From positions 3,031,071 to 3,095,070 of the forward strand of contig VYZB01000015.1 in assembly GCA_013397455.1 (NCBI GenBank): 64,000 nucleotides of DNA, read 5' to 3'. Under the pieces are notes generated by a model, which did no database searches, was not told the DNA's origin, and saw only the letters and a list, made by a program, of their open reading frames with translations. Positions 14,301-25,859 of this stretch are shown one piece after another; within the stretch, counting starts at the first letter, position 1, and the number at the start of each line of letters is the position of its first letter. The DNA comes from Crotophaga sulcirostris (lineage: Eukaryota > Chordata > Aves > Cuculiformes > Crotophagidae). Position numbers and translations under genes: made by a program.

Positions 14301-16480
14301 ACTGATTATAGGGTGCCCAGGTAAGGTTTTATAGACAAAAGGAAGAAAACTCTTACCCAATTTAGTGATTGGGTAATGATTCACAGGGGTGACATGAGCA
14401 GACCTCAAAAGTTCCTCCCTTGCAGCGTAGAGGCAGCTCTGTTTCCCCTGGCTTTCAGCACAGCAGTGAGGACTAGGATAGCTCTGTGTGATGGCAAGGG
14501 TTTGTTTACTTGCTAAAGCACAGGCTGTCTATAGTGCAGTGTTTGCATCCCAGTAACTCCAGTTAGAATAAAAGTGTGTGTAGGATAGGGATATAATTAT
14601 TGGTGTGACTGGAACTGGCATTGTATAATGGTAGGGATGTTATGTATATACTTTCTTCTGTTGCTGAGGAGAATATCATAGAAGTTTGGTAGACATTACT
14701 ATTTCTTTCCAATTGAGAAGTAGTGGGCTTTATTTCTGCTAAACATAGTCTCTGTGGGCTATTTTCAACTTCCAGCACAGGGCACTTATGGTTTCCACTG
14801 GTAGGGTGTGATAGTAGGTAAAACTGGGAATGATACAGAGGTATAAACCAGAGGGTAGCTGGGGCAGAGAGGCATCCTGCCATCTTCCAGCATTCAGAGC
14901 TGCATGGGGAAACCCTGGATTCTTGAAAAAGATGGTGGTTCTATATTTCTTGTCTGTCTTCTTACTAACATTTCATTGTCTTGAGGGAAACCTGGGAGAA
15001 ATCTGTTGGAAATAATGGAAACAGAATGACAACCAGGGGTTTTTCTGCAATTCTGCTATTTCCCCCAGTTCTGATATGACTTTCTCTTTATTTTGCTTGA
15101 CTTTTTTCTGCCCAACCCTATCCTTACCTTTTTTCTGCTACCACATTAAGCCATATTGTGTGCCCAACTCCAATATACATCCATGGAAATTAATAGTATC
15201 TATTCAGTACCTTAATGCCTCTATAGATTCCTGTGTCCTCACTCTAAATCAGAGTGAGTCTGAAATAACTAGACATAAGCTGTTGGATGAAGGACCTGTG
15301 CAGCTTCTTCACTATTGTGTTCATGTGAATGTGTGCTTTATCAGACCTATATAAATGACAGGGAGCTGAGAAATGATGTAGAAATCATCTTCATAGCACT
15401 TTTTTTCCCACCCTTCCTTTTCTTCCTGGCAACTCCTGCAGTATTTCAGGTGAGGGGAAATCAGCCTGAATTAACGTGGCTGAAAAAGCATATGGTGTTC
15501 ATGTTGTATACTCTATGGCCTTGGTTTCTGTAGTCTTATCTACTGAAGTCAAAGTGAAATATCTCTACCAAGCAAGATTAAAAGAAATAAAAGGTTGGTG
15601 GAGGGACAAGAATGTTGTTATAAAGTAGTAACAATTATTAAGATATAAGTGTGATTTCCCATGTTCCAGTGGTCTTGACTTGCTCTGGATTTTGTTTTCC
15701 TGCTTTTATTTGAAGTTGCACTGCTCGTCCTGATTGAAGCTTCTGAGGTGGCAAGCCCTTCTGGCAGGGGAGCTCTGCCCCTCAGGGCAAGCACTCTTTG
15801 ACTATACATGCAAATATATTTTGATACCTCATCAGATAATCTGTCGTTAATCAGATGTGATTTCAGGGTAAACATGTTTCAGTGTAAACATGTAATGTGT
15901 TTGTGGGCACAAAAGGAGACTCTGTAAATGCTCTTAATGGTAATGAACTCTGAATGATAATGATAGAAAATGTTGGCTGGGCTTTCTATGCTGAGAAACC
16001 AACTCCCTACCATGGCAAAAGGGGTTGGAGGATGTGTTTTGCTTCTTGGAATGAGACACTGTAGGCTTTTAAGTTGGTTCTACATCTGTATTTTCTTGTG
16101 TTCTTCTGCATCTTGGTAGGGAAGCAGCTGCTGAGAACTGCAGTGTGTGAGGATCCTGTGATCGTGATTAGAGAATGTTCCTTGTGTGTCCTTCCTCTGC
16201 TCTGTCTCTTGGGAGTAGATTGTTTATATTGCTAGAAATTGTTAATGCAGTTAAACTATCTTCCAGCATGCAAACCTATGTCATTCCAGTCTGTTAGCAT
16301 CCCTTGGCTAAAAATGAACACTTTGATGTAATTGCATTTGAGTTGCCTTATGATTTATTAACAATTCCATTAAAATACCATGGATGACTGCTACAGTAAG
16401 AGTTATGTAAGCTGTAGTAGAAAAGATATGAAGTTTCATGAAAAGCTTTAAAAGGTGTTTTCTTTTGGATCCTCCTTTGT

Positions 16481-16527
16481 AAAAAAAAAAACAAACCAAC
16501 AAAAAACAAAAAAAAACCAAAACCAAA
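16481..16527. repeat. A-rich tract with CAAA/CCAAA units
   Basis: A run of 11 A is followed by units such as ACAAACCAAC and AACCAAAACC. It contains no G or T before position 16528. Similar tracts recur at 18816 and 19408. It could be a decayed retroposon tail or plain low-complexity DNA. No coding frame is involved. Confidence 0.85.
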
Positions 16528-16908
16528 TTCATTCTGGTGTGACACTGTGCAGGAGCCTGGTTCAGGGTTGTACAGGTTGTTGTATTTCTTAGACCAGGAA
16601 TGTTTTTTAATATGGTTAGAAACCATAATAAACTGATTGCTGTCAGAGTAGCATTTTTATACTAAAGCATAAAGAATAAACCTGATTATCTGAACAGCAG
16701 TGTAAGCTTACTTGAGAGCTCAGCTCCAGTGCTGCCAAAAGAAAATCACTGTTTCTATTGCAGTTAGCTCTCTGAAGCTGTTGCTGTCACCAAATTTAGT
16801 GCCCCTGAGTTAAAGCAGGATAGTTAAATTGCAATGGAAAGAACCTTTTGAATTTATTTAGTTCTTACACAGCTGATTACACAAGCAATAAATTGATTTT
16901 GTGCATTA

Positions 16909-16988
16909 AAATATATACACTAATATATGTGTGTGTATATATATACACATGTATATAAAATATATACATTTTTCTAGTATAATATATT
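16909..16988. repeat. TA/TG microsatellite with palindromic core
   Basis: Alternating ATATATACAC, TATGTGTGTGTATATATATACACATGTATAT and further TA-rich blocks fill about 80 bp. The core GTGTGTATATATATACAC is self-complementary, so cruciform or slippage behaviour is plausible. It lies about 770 bp upstream of the exon at 17758. Confidence 0.88.
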
Positions 16989-17757
16989 ATGGAAAACCTT
17001 GAATTGTTTTTATAGTATTTGACATCTTTATTTTGTAAATTATCTCTTAAGGGCTTCAGGTTGGGCTTTTTTATTTTCTATGCATGTTTCATGCAAATTC
17101 AGCAGAAACATTACTTCAGTCTTGGTTGTGTATGGGTTTTTAAAAGCAAAATCTTTGATGCATGTGTGCAATTACTCTTACAAATGCTCATGACATCCTG
17201 TGCGAGAAGTGGCAGCAAAATACTGCACAACTAGAGTAGATAGTGATTAATTAGTGACAGTATATATTATATCTTGAAAGAGTGAGTTTTAAGTTAATTT
17301 ATAACTGTTACTTAAAGCTGGCTAAATTGTCCCTAAAGAAATGCAGCTCATTGTGTTTTGTTTGTTTTTGCTTTTAAATTAATTGCGTGAAGCTATTAAG
17401 CACAATATTTTTGTAGAAGTCCATTAAAAAGTTGCTCAGATTGTGCTTCACAGTTTAGGCTCATATGCAGTATTGCTGCTCTGTCCTGCACTGCTACTGA
17501 GTCCATGTTTTGGATGAGATGTTAAAGGTACTGTCTGGACATCCATGTAGAAAGTCAGAGTTATGGCCCTGTCTTAAAAACAAAACAACCCCTGTTTCCC
17601 ACAGAATAGAATGAGTATCCTAGAACATGTGTTCTTTAACTAAGATGGCTCCTGGTTCACTTGTGCTCCTCAGAAGTAGCTTGTGATATTCTAAACTTGA
17701 ATTGAAGATGTGAAGTAAGATTTTTACTGAGTGTTTTTCTGTTGTGGTCTTTTTTAG

Positions 17758-17908
17758 ATACATCAAGAAGTGTAAAGGCATCTCCAGAAACAGCTGAAAT
17801 CTTTTTTCAGAAGCTAAGAAATAAATATGAATTCACAATTCTGGTGACCTTAAAACAAGCCCATTTGAATTCAGGGGTTATTCTCTCTATTCATCATTTA
17901 GATCACAG
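17758..17908 (+). CDS. NELL2: NELL2 exon A: start of thrombospondin-N/laminin-G-like domain
   Basis: The acceptor is TTTTTTAG and the donor is CACAG|GTAAGTAC. The exon is 151 nt, enters in phase 1 (two bases complete a D codon) and leaves in phase 2. It encodes 49 full codons reading TSRSVKASPETAEIFFQKL..., then NKYEFTILVTLKQ and NSGVILSIHHLDH. This is the early beta-sandwich part of the TSPN domain, equivalent to about residues 62-112 of human NELL2. The domain binds heparan sulphate and other partners in the extracellular space. The wording agrees with what I remember of chicken NEL, including S and V where mammals have P and I. It stands alone, with at least 17.7 kb of intron before it and 14.2 kb after it. 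No internal stop, frameshift or unusual codon is seen. Confidence 0.96.
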
Positions 17909-18815
17909 GTAAGTACTGCTACCTGTATGCTAGTTGAGGAACATAGATGTATATATGCAGTCAAAACCTGAACATAAATTAGAGCAAAATCATTGTGTAG
18001 CAGGTCATTTGCAAATATTTATAGTGTTTCGGTAGGCATATTGTGTGGTTTCATAAAATATCACAAGTACAAATCAGCCAAGGGAAAGTGGAACAGCTGT
18101 TACTGTTTAGAAGTCTCTTGCCACGAAGGGCATGAAAAACCAGTTCTCTCTTGTCCTTCAATAACTGTAAGGACCAGATGCTTAGCTGGTGTAAAACTGT
18201 CATGTCAATCCAGCTACGCTGCCTCACAAAGCCTGGACCTGTGCTATCCACATCTTCACCAGTTGTTTTGTAACACTGCAAGCAGTTTAGAAAAGCAAAA
18301 AAAGTCCTCTAGTTGTGGGTTTACACCTCCTGTGAATGGCAGAGCACTTTACTCATAATGTTGTCAACCTTAAACTAAAGTGAACGCCACAGAGCATTAA
18401 GGATTATTTCATTGATAGGGTAACGAATGCTAGAGAAACAAGATATTATATATCTGTCTGAGTAAGGGCTATTAAAGATAACCACCCTATGATTCTGTGA
18501 CAGAATAAAAAGGAGTTTTAAAATGTACACTTTTTAAGCAGTCATTAGTAGCAACAGATGATCTCTGCTTTAGGTTCATAGTCTCTTTTATTTTCCTGTG
18601 TACAATCCCATAATTCTTTCTTGATAGTCTTACTACAAAATAGAAAAAAAAAAAAGGTAAAGAGCATTGTTCAGGCAAAGAAAAATATCTTTCTTTTTCA
18701 TTAGAGTACAAGTTTTCATTAACAGGCATAGTGTCTATCTTGTGCTGGAAGATGATTCAATTCTACGTTTAGTCTGTTTCCCTAGAAGCTCTATCTTCTG
18801 CAATTCACATATATT

Positions 18816-18915
18816 AAAAAAAAAACAACCCAAAAAAACAAACAAAGAAAACAAACCGCCAAACCCTAAACACCAAAAAAACCCCAAAAAAGAAAAAAAA
18901 GAGGAAAAAGGAAAA
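18816..18915. repeat. A-rich tract with CAAA/CCAAA units
   Basis: About 100 bp consist almost only of A with scattered C and, towards the end, G (AAAGAAAAAAAAGAGGAAAAAGG). It is the second of three such tracts and lies 0.9 kb downstream of the exon at 17758. It is low-complexity sequence, and the lysine- and proline-rich open frame across it is an artefact of composition. Confidence 0.88.
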
Positions 18916-19407
18916 CGTTCCCAGGGATTGTTATACCAAATTTATAAAAGCATCTTTAAACATTGCAAGGGGGTGGTTGAATGCCTCCCTGATGTTATTT
19001 ACTTATGCTATATCATAGAAGGAAGAACCAGGGGGCTTCTTTGTTAACTGCTACCTACCTGTCCTCTGCAGGAGTGACATGTGCAAGGGGCAGAACTGGG
19101 CAGCTATGATTACTGAGTTTTGAACCGTATGTGCAGATCATCCCAAATGGGAAGTTTATTCTGTCTCAAATGAGAGTGTAGGTCTGCAGGGCCAGCTGTG
19201 CCCTGACAAAGCTTCTTTCTGCATTTGTAGGAAGAACGTGGATTGGTTGGGCTACTGAAAGGGCTAATGCAACTATATTTGAAATTTCAAAAACAGACTC
19301 TGGAAAAGAGAATAACCATAACATTTCTGAAAGGAGACAATGTTTTCTAGCAAATCTTTCCTGGCCTCAGGAATGGCAAGAAGAAAGAAACATACTGTAG
19401 AAGATTG

Positions 19408-19491
19408 AAAAACAACAAAACAAACAAAACGCAAAACCAAACAAAAATACCAAACCAAAACCACCCAAACAAAACAAACCCCCCAAAACCA
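19408..19491. repeat. A-rich tract with CAAA/CCAAA units
   Basis: About 84 bp of AACAACAAAACAAACAAAAC-like sequence become richer in C towards the end (CCACCCAAAC, then a short C run). On the opposite strand it reads as G/T-rich. It is the third tract of the cluster. Confidence 0.88.
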
Positions 19492-20843
19492 CTGTAGTGT
19501 ATAACTGAGCAAAACTTGACAAATGTTAACTTGGGGAGTAGCCAACTAATGGAACACACTGCCACTTGGGGAACGTAGTGATAGAAATATAAAAATAATG
19601 TGCAATGAGCTTTTATGGAAAGGGCTGCAGAAGAATTTGAGCTATTGTCTTGGAAAATAATTCTTGAAGTGAATAAGGCTGGGCAATTAGACCTACTGTT
19701 GCTCTTATGGGATCAAGAATGGATTAAATTGATTCTATCCAGCCATAGCAAAGAAAAGGGAAAGGTCAGAGCAGTGCTGGTGTCTAGGTTGCATGCCTGT
19801 GCAAACAATGCTGCTTATCTAGTTTGAATCTGGTTTATCAACGTACCTGCCTATGCCCACATAAAATATAGTTGTAAAAAGACTGAAAAAAACAGGACTC
19901 TGAAAATCCTATTTTACATTGGTCTATTTTTCGGGATGGGTGATTAGATTTTTTAACAACATATTAAGTTTTATATTTCCTCATGAAATTTGTCTCATAC
20001 TTTAAATATTTGCAGGTTTTATTGTTACATTTTCACTGTCTTCTGTTTATTTGTACGTTGAAATCTGAGCTAACTGCAATGCAATACATTTGTCAAGGTT
20101 TCTAGCTGAAATCGGGAGGTCTGCATTATGTGTGTAGGCATTTTAACTGTGGGTGCATAACTTAGTGGAGTTGCTAATTCTTTTTAGGCCCTTTCTTGTA
20201 ACTGGAAACTTTTTAGTACTCTTTATTCTAATGTAATGTCAGAGGTATGAAAAATGAAGGTAATACTCAGTTCACACCTTGCTGAAATTAGCACCTTTTT
20301 AACTAGTGACCCCTTTATCTTACTGTGTCCTCTTAAGTGGACCCTAGTGTTTACAACTTTTCTATAGGGTTGTATGCCTTATGTTTTGGGGGTTTACTTG
20401 TAAGCCGTTGGTTAATCAAAGAAGGAGAAAAAAAAGCCTTCTAGGTTATTTAGGCAAATAGTCACTCATCAGGTCAGCTTTGAATGAAGCAGCTACAGTC
20501 TACTTGTGAATATTTAATCACTCTTTTGGACAATAGTAGGTAATCCACTTAAAAAGAAACTTGAAGAATTTGTTTTAAAAATGTTAGACTTAATCTGATC
20601 CTCCTACGGTCAGGGAAAATCTTTATCTTCAGCAGATGTAAAATCAGTCTTATCAAATGTATGGCCAGAAAGAGCTTGTCTAATCAATTTAGATATGTCT
20701 TTAAGCTTTTAATAAATTTTTTCTGGTCTATTCTGTGCTAGGTTGTACAGATAGATGCCTGTGTGTCATAGTGGTGTTTGTTCAATATAATTGTGTTTAA
20801 AAGGAGAGCTGACTTAGCCTAATTCCAGTAGTATTTGCCTCTA

Positions 20844-21402
20844 TCATAGAACCATAGAATGGTCTGGGTTGGAAGGAACCTTAAAGTTCATCTAGTTCCA
20901 GTCACCCTATCATGGGCAGGGACACTTTCCACTAGATCAGGTTTCTCAAAGCGCCATCCAAGCTGGTGTTGAACACCTCCAGGGACAGGGCATTCATGAC
21001 TTCTCTGGACAACCTGTTCCAGTGCTTCACCACCCTCACAGTAAAAAATTTCTTCCTAATATCTAATCTAAATCTCACTTCTTTCAGCTTTAAACAGTTA
21101 CCCCTCATCCTATCACTAAACGTCCTGATAAATAGCCCCTCCCCAGCTTTCCTCTAGGCCCCCTTTTAAGTACTGGAAGTCTCCTGTAATGTATTCCTGG
21201 AGCCTTCGCTTTCTCCAGGCTGAACAACCCCAGCTGTCTCAGCCCGGACTTGTAGGGGAGATGCTCCAGCCCTCTGATCATCTTTGTGACCCTCCCCTGG
21301 ACTCACTGTAGCAGATCCATGTCCTTCCTGTGCTGAGGACTCCAGAACTGAATGCAGTGCTACAGGTGAGGTCTCATGAGAGCAGAGTGGAGGAGGAGAA
21401 TC
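20844..21402 (-). mobile_element. CR1 LINE fragment, copy 1 of a tandem pair
   Basis: On the minus strand the element ends, at 20844, with the CR1 signature of two ATTCTATG-like units preceded by GGTTCCTTCCAACCCAGACC. Further into the element come stretches for the CR1 3' coding end (AACACCTCCAGGGACAGGGC, then TTCTTCCTAATATCTAATCTAAATCT on the + strand). It stops abruptly at about 21402, where the 3' end of a second CR1 begins. About 560 bp remain. Stops and indels show that it is dead. Its boundary with copy 2 is known to within a few bases. Confidence 0.93.
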
Positions 21403-22461
21403 GCAGAATCATAGAACCTTAAAGATCATCCAGTTCGAACCCCCCTGCCATGGGCAGGGACCTCTCCCACCAGCCCAGGCTGCTTAAGGCCCCATCCAAC
21501 CTGGCCTTGAACACCTCCAGGGAGGGGGCACCCACAGCTTCCCTGGGCAACCTGTGCCAGAGTCTCACCACCCTCACTGTGAAGAATTTCTTCCTAATGT
21601 CTAATCTAAATCTTCCCCCTTCCAGTTTAAAACCATTTCCCCTCATCCTATCACTGCTTGCCCTTGTAAAAAGTCCGTCTTGTAGGGAACTTCCTTGGAG
21701 GCTCCCTTCAAGTACTAGAGAGCTGCTATGAGGTCTTCCTGGAACCTTGTCTTCTCCAGGCTGAACAAGCCCAACTCTCTCAGCCTGTCGTCATAGCAGA
21801 AGTGCTTCAGCCCTCTAATCATCTTCATAGCCCTCCTCTGGACCCATTCCAACAGTTCAATGTCCTTATCTTGGGGATTCCAGAGCTGGACACAATACTC
21901 CAGGTGGGGTCTCACAAGAGTGAAGTAGAGGGAGAGAATCACCTCCCTTGACCTGCTGGCAACGCTTCTTTTGATGCAACCCAGGACATGGTTGGCCTTC
22001 TGGGCTGCGAGCGCACTTTGCTGGCTCATGTCAAGCTTCTCATCAACCTGCACCCCCAAGTCCTTCTCTGCAGGGCTGCTCTCAGTCACATCGTCCTCCA
22101 TCCTGTATCGATACCAGGGGTTGCCCTGACCCAGGGGCAGGACCTTGCACTTGGCCTTGTTGAACTTAATGAGGTTTGCACAGACCCACCTCAAGCCTGT
22201 CAAGGTCCCTCCAGCGTATTGACCAGGCCGCACAGCTTGCTGTCATCAGCAAACTTGACGAGGGTGTGCTCAATCACACTGTCCATGTCTATGACAAAGA
22301 TGTTAAACACTGGTCCCAGTATCAGCCCCTGTGGAACACCACTTGTCACCAGTCTACACTTGGACATTAAACTGTTGACCACAACTCTGAGTGCAACCAC
22401 CCAGCTAATCCCTTATCTACCAAGTGGTCGATCTGTCAAATCCATGTCTCCCCAATTTAGA
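21403..22461 (-). mobile_element. CR1 LINE fragment, copy 2, with reverse transcriptase remnants
   Basis: This is the same orientation as copy 1 and joins it end to end. It begins at 21403 with GCAGAATCATAGAACC, the complement of a CR1 3' end. On the minus strand, 22400-22200 encodes the reverse transcriptase stretch with V-P-Q-G and the catalytic F-A-D-D motif. 22233-21715 is an open frame of 172 codons reading as the CR1 ORF2 C-terminal part ([42 protein letters not shown]), and 21646-21419 continues with RFRLDIRKKFFT and RLPREAVGAPSLEVFKARLD. The pieces are in different frames, so the element is inactive. It ends near CCAATTTAGA at 22461 and is 5'-truncated to about 1.06 kb. Confidence 0.95.
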
Positions 22462-23454
22462 CGTAAGTATACTGTATATTTTATTTTAGAGATTTTATAA
22501 TAACTCATTGTTCTAGTGTAAAAGTACTTCTGGGGTACAAGACAATCAAAATACTTTAAAAAGTGTAAAAAGGTATGTTTGTTTATTCAGTGGCTTGGGA
22601 AATATTTCATGCGTTTTTGAAAATAAATCAGTAAACGCCTATCCTCTTTGTCTAGATCTAGGGACTTTGGTGCAAATATGCCAATTTCAGCAATTGAAGA
22701 TATTTCCGAACTGTTGTTTTTTATTTTATAATTTTCTTTAAAACTATATAAATAAAATAGTTTACGTGATTTGGAGCTTTAATTCTGTGTTTAGTTTTAT
22801 GGGGCTGTTTTTTTCTTTTCTGCTGTGGTTTTTTTTTTTCCTTTTGAGGAACATCAAATATGAGTACTTCCACTGAGGTACCATCAGGCAACTACTTAAG
22901 AGTTTCAGTCTCAAGAAGTTGACAGGACTGCTCTCCCAAAGTTTCCCTTATGTCATGTGGTGAATTTTGTCCGTGGACTATCAGATGCAGAAGTTCTCCA
23001 TGTAAATCTGAGTCCTGGGCATTTGCTGAGGCTGGGCTGTCACCACAAAAAGTAACTTCTGAAAGGGTTTTAAGTAGATATAGTAATCTTTCTACTCTTA
23101 GATGCCTTTATTCTAGTTGAGTATCAAAGCTGTCTTCCATTTTTACTATGACTGTGCTTTACTTTAGTATTTAATATATTCAGATCTTTTAAAACCAATC
23201 TTAATGTGAAACAATCTGAAAGGATACCTGTAACTATCCCTTTTTAATTTGCTTGTATTCCTTCTCAGAGATTGCTTTTTTCCCCTCATGGCTAGAGCAG
23301 CTGAGGACTTCAGGCAGTGGTCATTTTGTGTACAGCTTGGAAGTGATACTTTCAAGAAAATTCTTGTGGTGCCAGGGAATCCAAATTGCATGTCAATAAT
23401 TGTTCAGATGAGTTTCAGACAGGTGAAGGCATATTTATGGGCAAATTAATGTAT

Positions 23455-23471
23455 GGTGTGTATATATATAT
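23455..23471. repeat. Short TA repeat
   Basis: GGTGTG is followed by six TA units. It is a minor simple repeat. Confidence 0.75.
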
Positions 23472-25859
23472 GAAAGACAGATGTTATAAATATTTTCTTA
23501 ACTTGAGCATCACCTTGACGACAGAGTACCCTGCCTAAAATAAGTCATACTTTGCAGTAACAAGATAAATATTTTGAATGATGGTAATGAAGTCATGCCT
23601 TAAGTTTGAGCTAGAGCCCTGTTAAACACTGATTGCTGTGTGATTACTCTCAGCCTTCAGTTTAAGCTGTATTATCCTCCTCATTTCACTCTGCATTTGT
23701 TGCAGCTGCTTCTTGATGGAAGAATCAGCTGAGAACTTTAATCTGCTATGGGATTGTAATATATGTTAGGTCTTACTATTTCATCATATATTTTCATTTA
23801 ATTGGCAACAGTGGAGTGATATAATAAAGCTTTTCCTCCCTTCGTGGTTAGATGGCTTTATTCAACTCATGTTATATTCATATCTCCTGAGATACCGCAT
23901 ATTTGGGCCCTTAAAGGAAGAAATCACTGGATTGTAATTTAACTGTCCTTTCCTTCAGTCAATGCTCTCTCTATCCTGAAACAGAGCGCCAAAATCCATA
24001 GAATATTATGGAAAGGCATTCTCTGCACTTTAATTGTGTATCTATACTAATTTATTCAATTTCTGCCTGCCTTAGTATTTGTTTTTGCCTTATGATGGTC
24101 TGCTGTCAAAAGGGCGGTACTGTACGGCAGTTTCAGACCTTTTTTGGAGTCTAGGAGGAAATTATCTGTGACAGTTTCTCTCTTACAGATTTAGATGTGC
24201 AAGGAGATAAGTTGCCAGAGGTGAACTTCTGATGCATGAATTTTAGTCAGTCATTTGACCATGGTACTAAAATAGTGGTGGAACTGTATGTTCCCTGCTC
24301 TTGATGTACGAGTGTCTGCATTTCTGGACTGCATTATGAGGTCTCTTCTCCAACACCAGAAGATCTGAAAGCACACTGCACAGAGAAAAACTTTCAACAT
24401 TCACAACTTAAACCAGTACTGTAGACTTGTTGGCTTTGTTTGAGAGATGCTCTCCCCCTCCTCATCAATAAGTTGCAGAGTAGATGTTATGCAAGAATAA
24501 CATGGGATTAATTTTCATTAAAGCTGCATGTGGCTGTTCCCTGTGCCAAAAGTAGTAGTAGCTTATTTCTACTTTTTAAACCACTCCATGCTGTTCTTTG
24601 TTGGAAGAGTGGAGGGTTGTAATGCTCAGTGGTTTTTTTTTGGTAGTAAATCTTAGTCGCCATTTCTTACTGTTATGACAATTATGAATCCTCTTAAGTT
24701 TGTTCATAACAATGAATTGCTTTTGGATTGACTTCCTCTAGCAATTTAAATCTCTGGTTGGTTGCCTCTTCTTTCGATGCAATTTTCATGTTTTGTCAAA
24801 GGTGTCGAAAACATATTTTTTTACATTCATAAACTGCTTTTGTAGTTTGTGAATATATTCTTTGGGATAAAGAATTCTCTATGTAGTCACTCACCATTCC
24901 TTGTTTCTGTTGATTTGGGAGATTAACTTTTATCTCCCAGTATGTGGTTGGATGGAAATATTTGTAAAGAAGCAATTTTGTGTTATACTCATTTTAGTGT
25001 CTTTATAACATAGGGAATGACTTATTTCTTTAAGTGTTGGTTATAAGGGGCATTATTAAATTAATTGATTGCATTGTCACTATTGCCTGGATTTTACTTC
25101 AGTTCACACTTCATGGCCAAAAGAAAAATGAAAAAATGCCTATAGGATATAAATTCTTGTAATGTAATGCACTCACCTGAAAATCTCCTTCCTGTAACTT
25201 TTGTTAAATCAAGTCAGGTTAGCCTATCTGCTGATGTATATCATTGCAGTGCCAACTAATCCAGGGTGATTTGGTCGAGAACTTGTCACAAAATGCTCAT
25301 ATGAGCCCTGAGTTTGAGTTGTGACTAGTGACAGACTTACTTGAGTAAGAGACAAAAGATTTGTCCCTGCCTATGACACCAAAACCCTCCTCTGAAATAG
25401 TAGAAATGTGAATTTTGGCAGCTATCATTATTCTGCTGTTGTTTTGAAAGTGTTTCTACTAAAAAGAAATCTGTATTCTGTCAAGGTAGGAAATAGGGAG
25501 AGTTAAGTTGAAACGGGCTTTTACTTCAACTATTATATATATCAGAAAGTTGTTTTATTTGCAGTTGTCTTGCTCTCTGTGGAGAAACTTTGTCAAGAAA
25601 GTGAGTCAGAGGGGTGGTTTATGCTGTTTGTTTTTACAGTATTTGATCTGAGAAAGTTTCTTCTCTCCTTGATTTGTAGTAGGAAAGGATGTTTCAGGCA
25701 GGATTTGATGTTAGTGAGCCTGTGTGATAGCAAGAACAAAATAGAAATAAATATATTGATAAATGGTGTTGGTGAGAGATGAGAGGCATGAAAGCAATTG
25801 CACAAAGGCACAAATTGTGTTTCAGAAGTTTCCTGGTTCGGGAATTTGATTTTGTATTC

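Larger units (their letters stand above)
1..17757 (+). other. NELL2: Intron upstream of exon A (partial)
   Basis: This stretch of 17.7 kb holds no exon that I can recognise. The preceding coding exon must end with one base (phase 1) that completes the first codon of the exon at 17758. I looked for the expected upstream segment, a motif like V-P-G-L-H-N-G close to a GT donor, and did not see it, so it probably lies before the window. Contents seen are a short CR1 tail (7442-7498), a TG/TA repeat (8351-8397), an A/C-rich tract (16481-16527) and a second TA/TG repeat (16909-16988). The rest looks like AT-rich single-copy intron. Open frames up to about 124 codons occur (for example 6823-7197) but show no family resemblance. 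Confidence 0.8.

Noticed and set aside
1..17757. Search for the preceding NELL2 exon and for a promoter or CpG island
   Set aside because: No stretch fits the expected peptide with a phase 1 donor, and no CG-rich island was noticed, so I place the upstream exon outside the window with moderate confidence.
18667..19047. Frame of 126 codons with lysine/proline-rich middle
   Set aside because: The unusual residues come from the A/C-rich low-complexity tract at 18816-18915.
21450..22500. Plus-strand frames of 93 and 170 codons
   Set aside because: They are antisense shadows of the CR1 ORF2 remnants on the minus strand.
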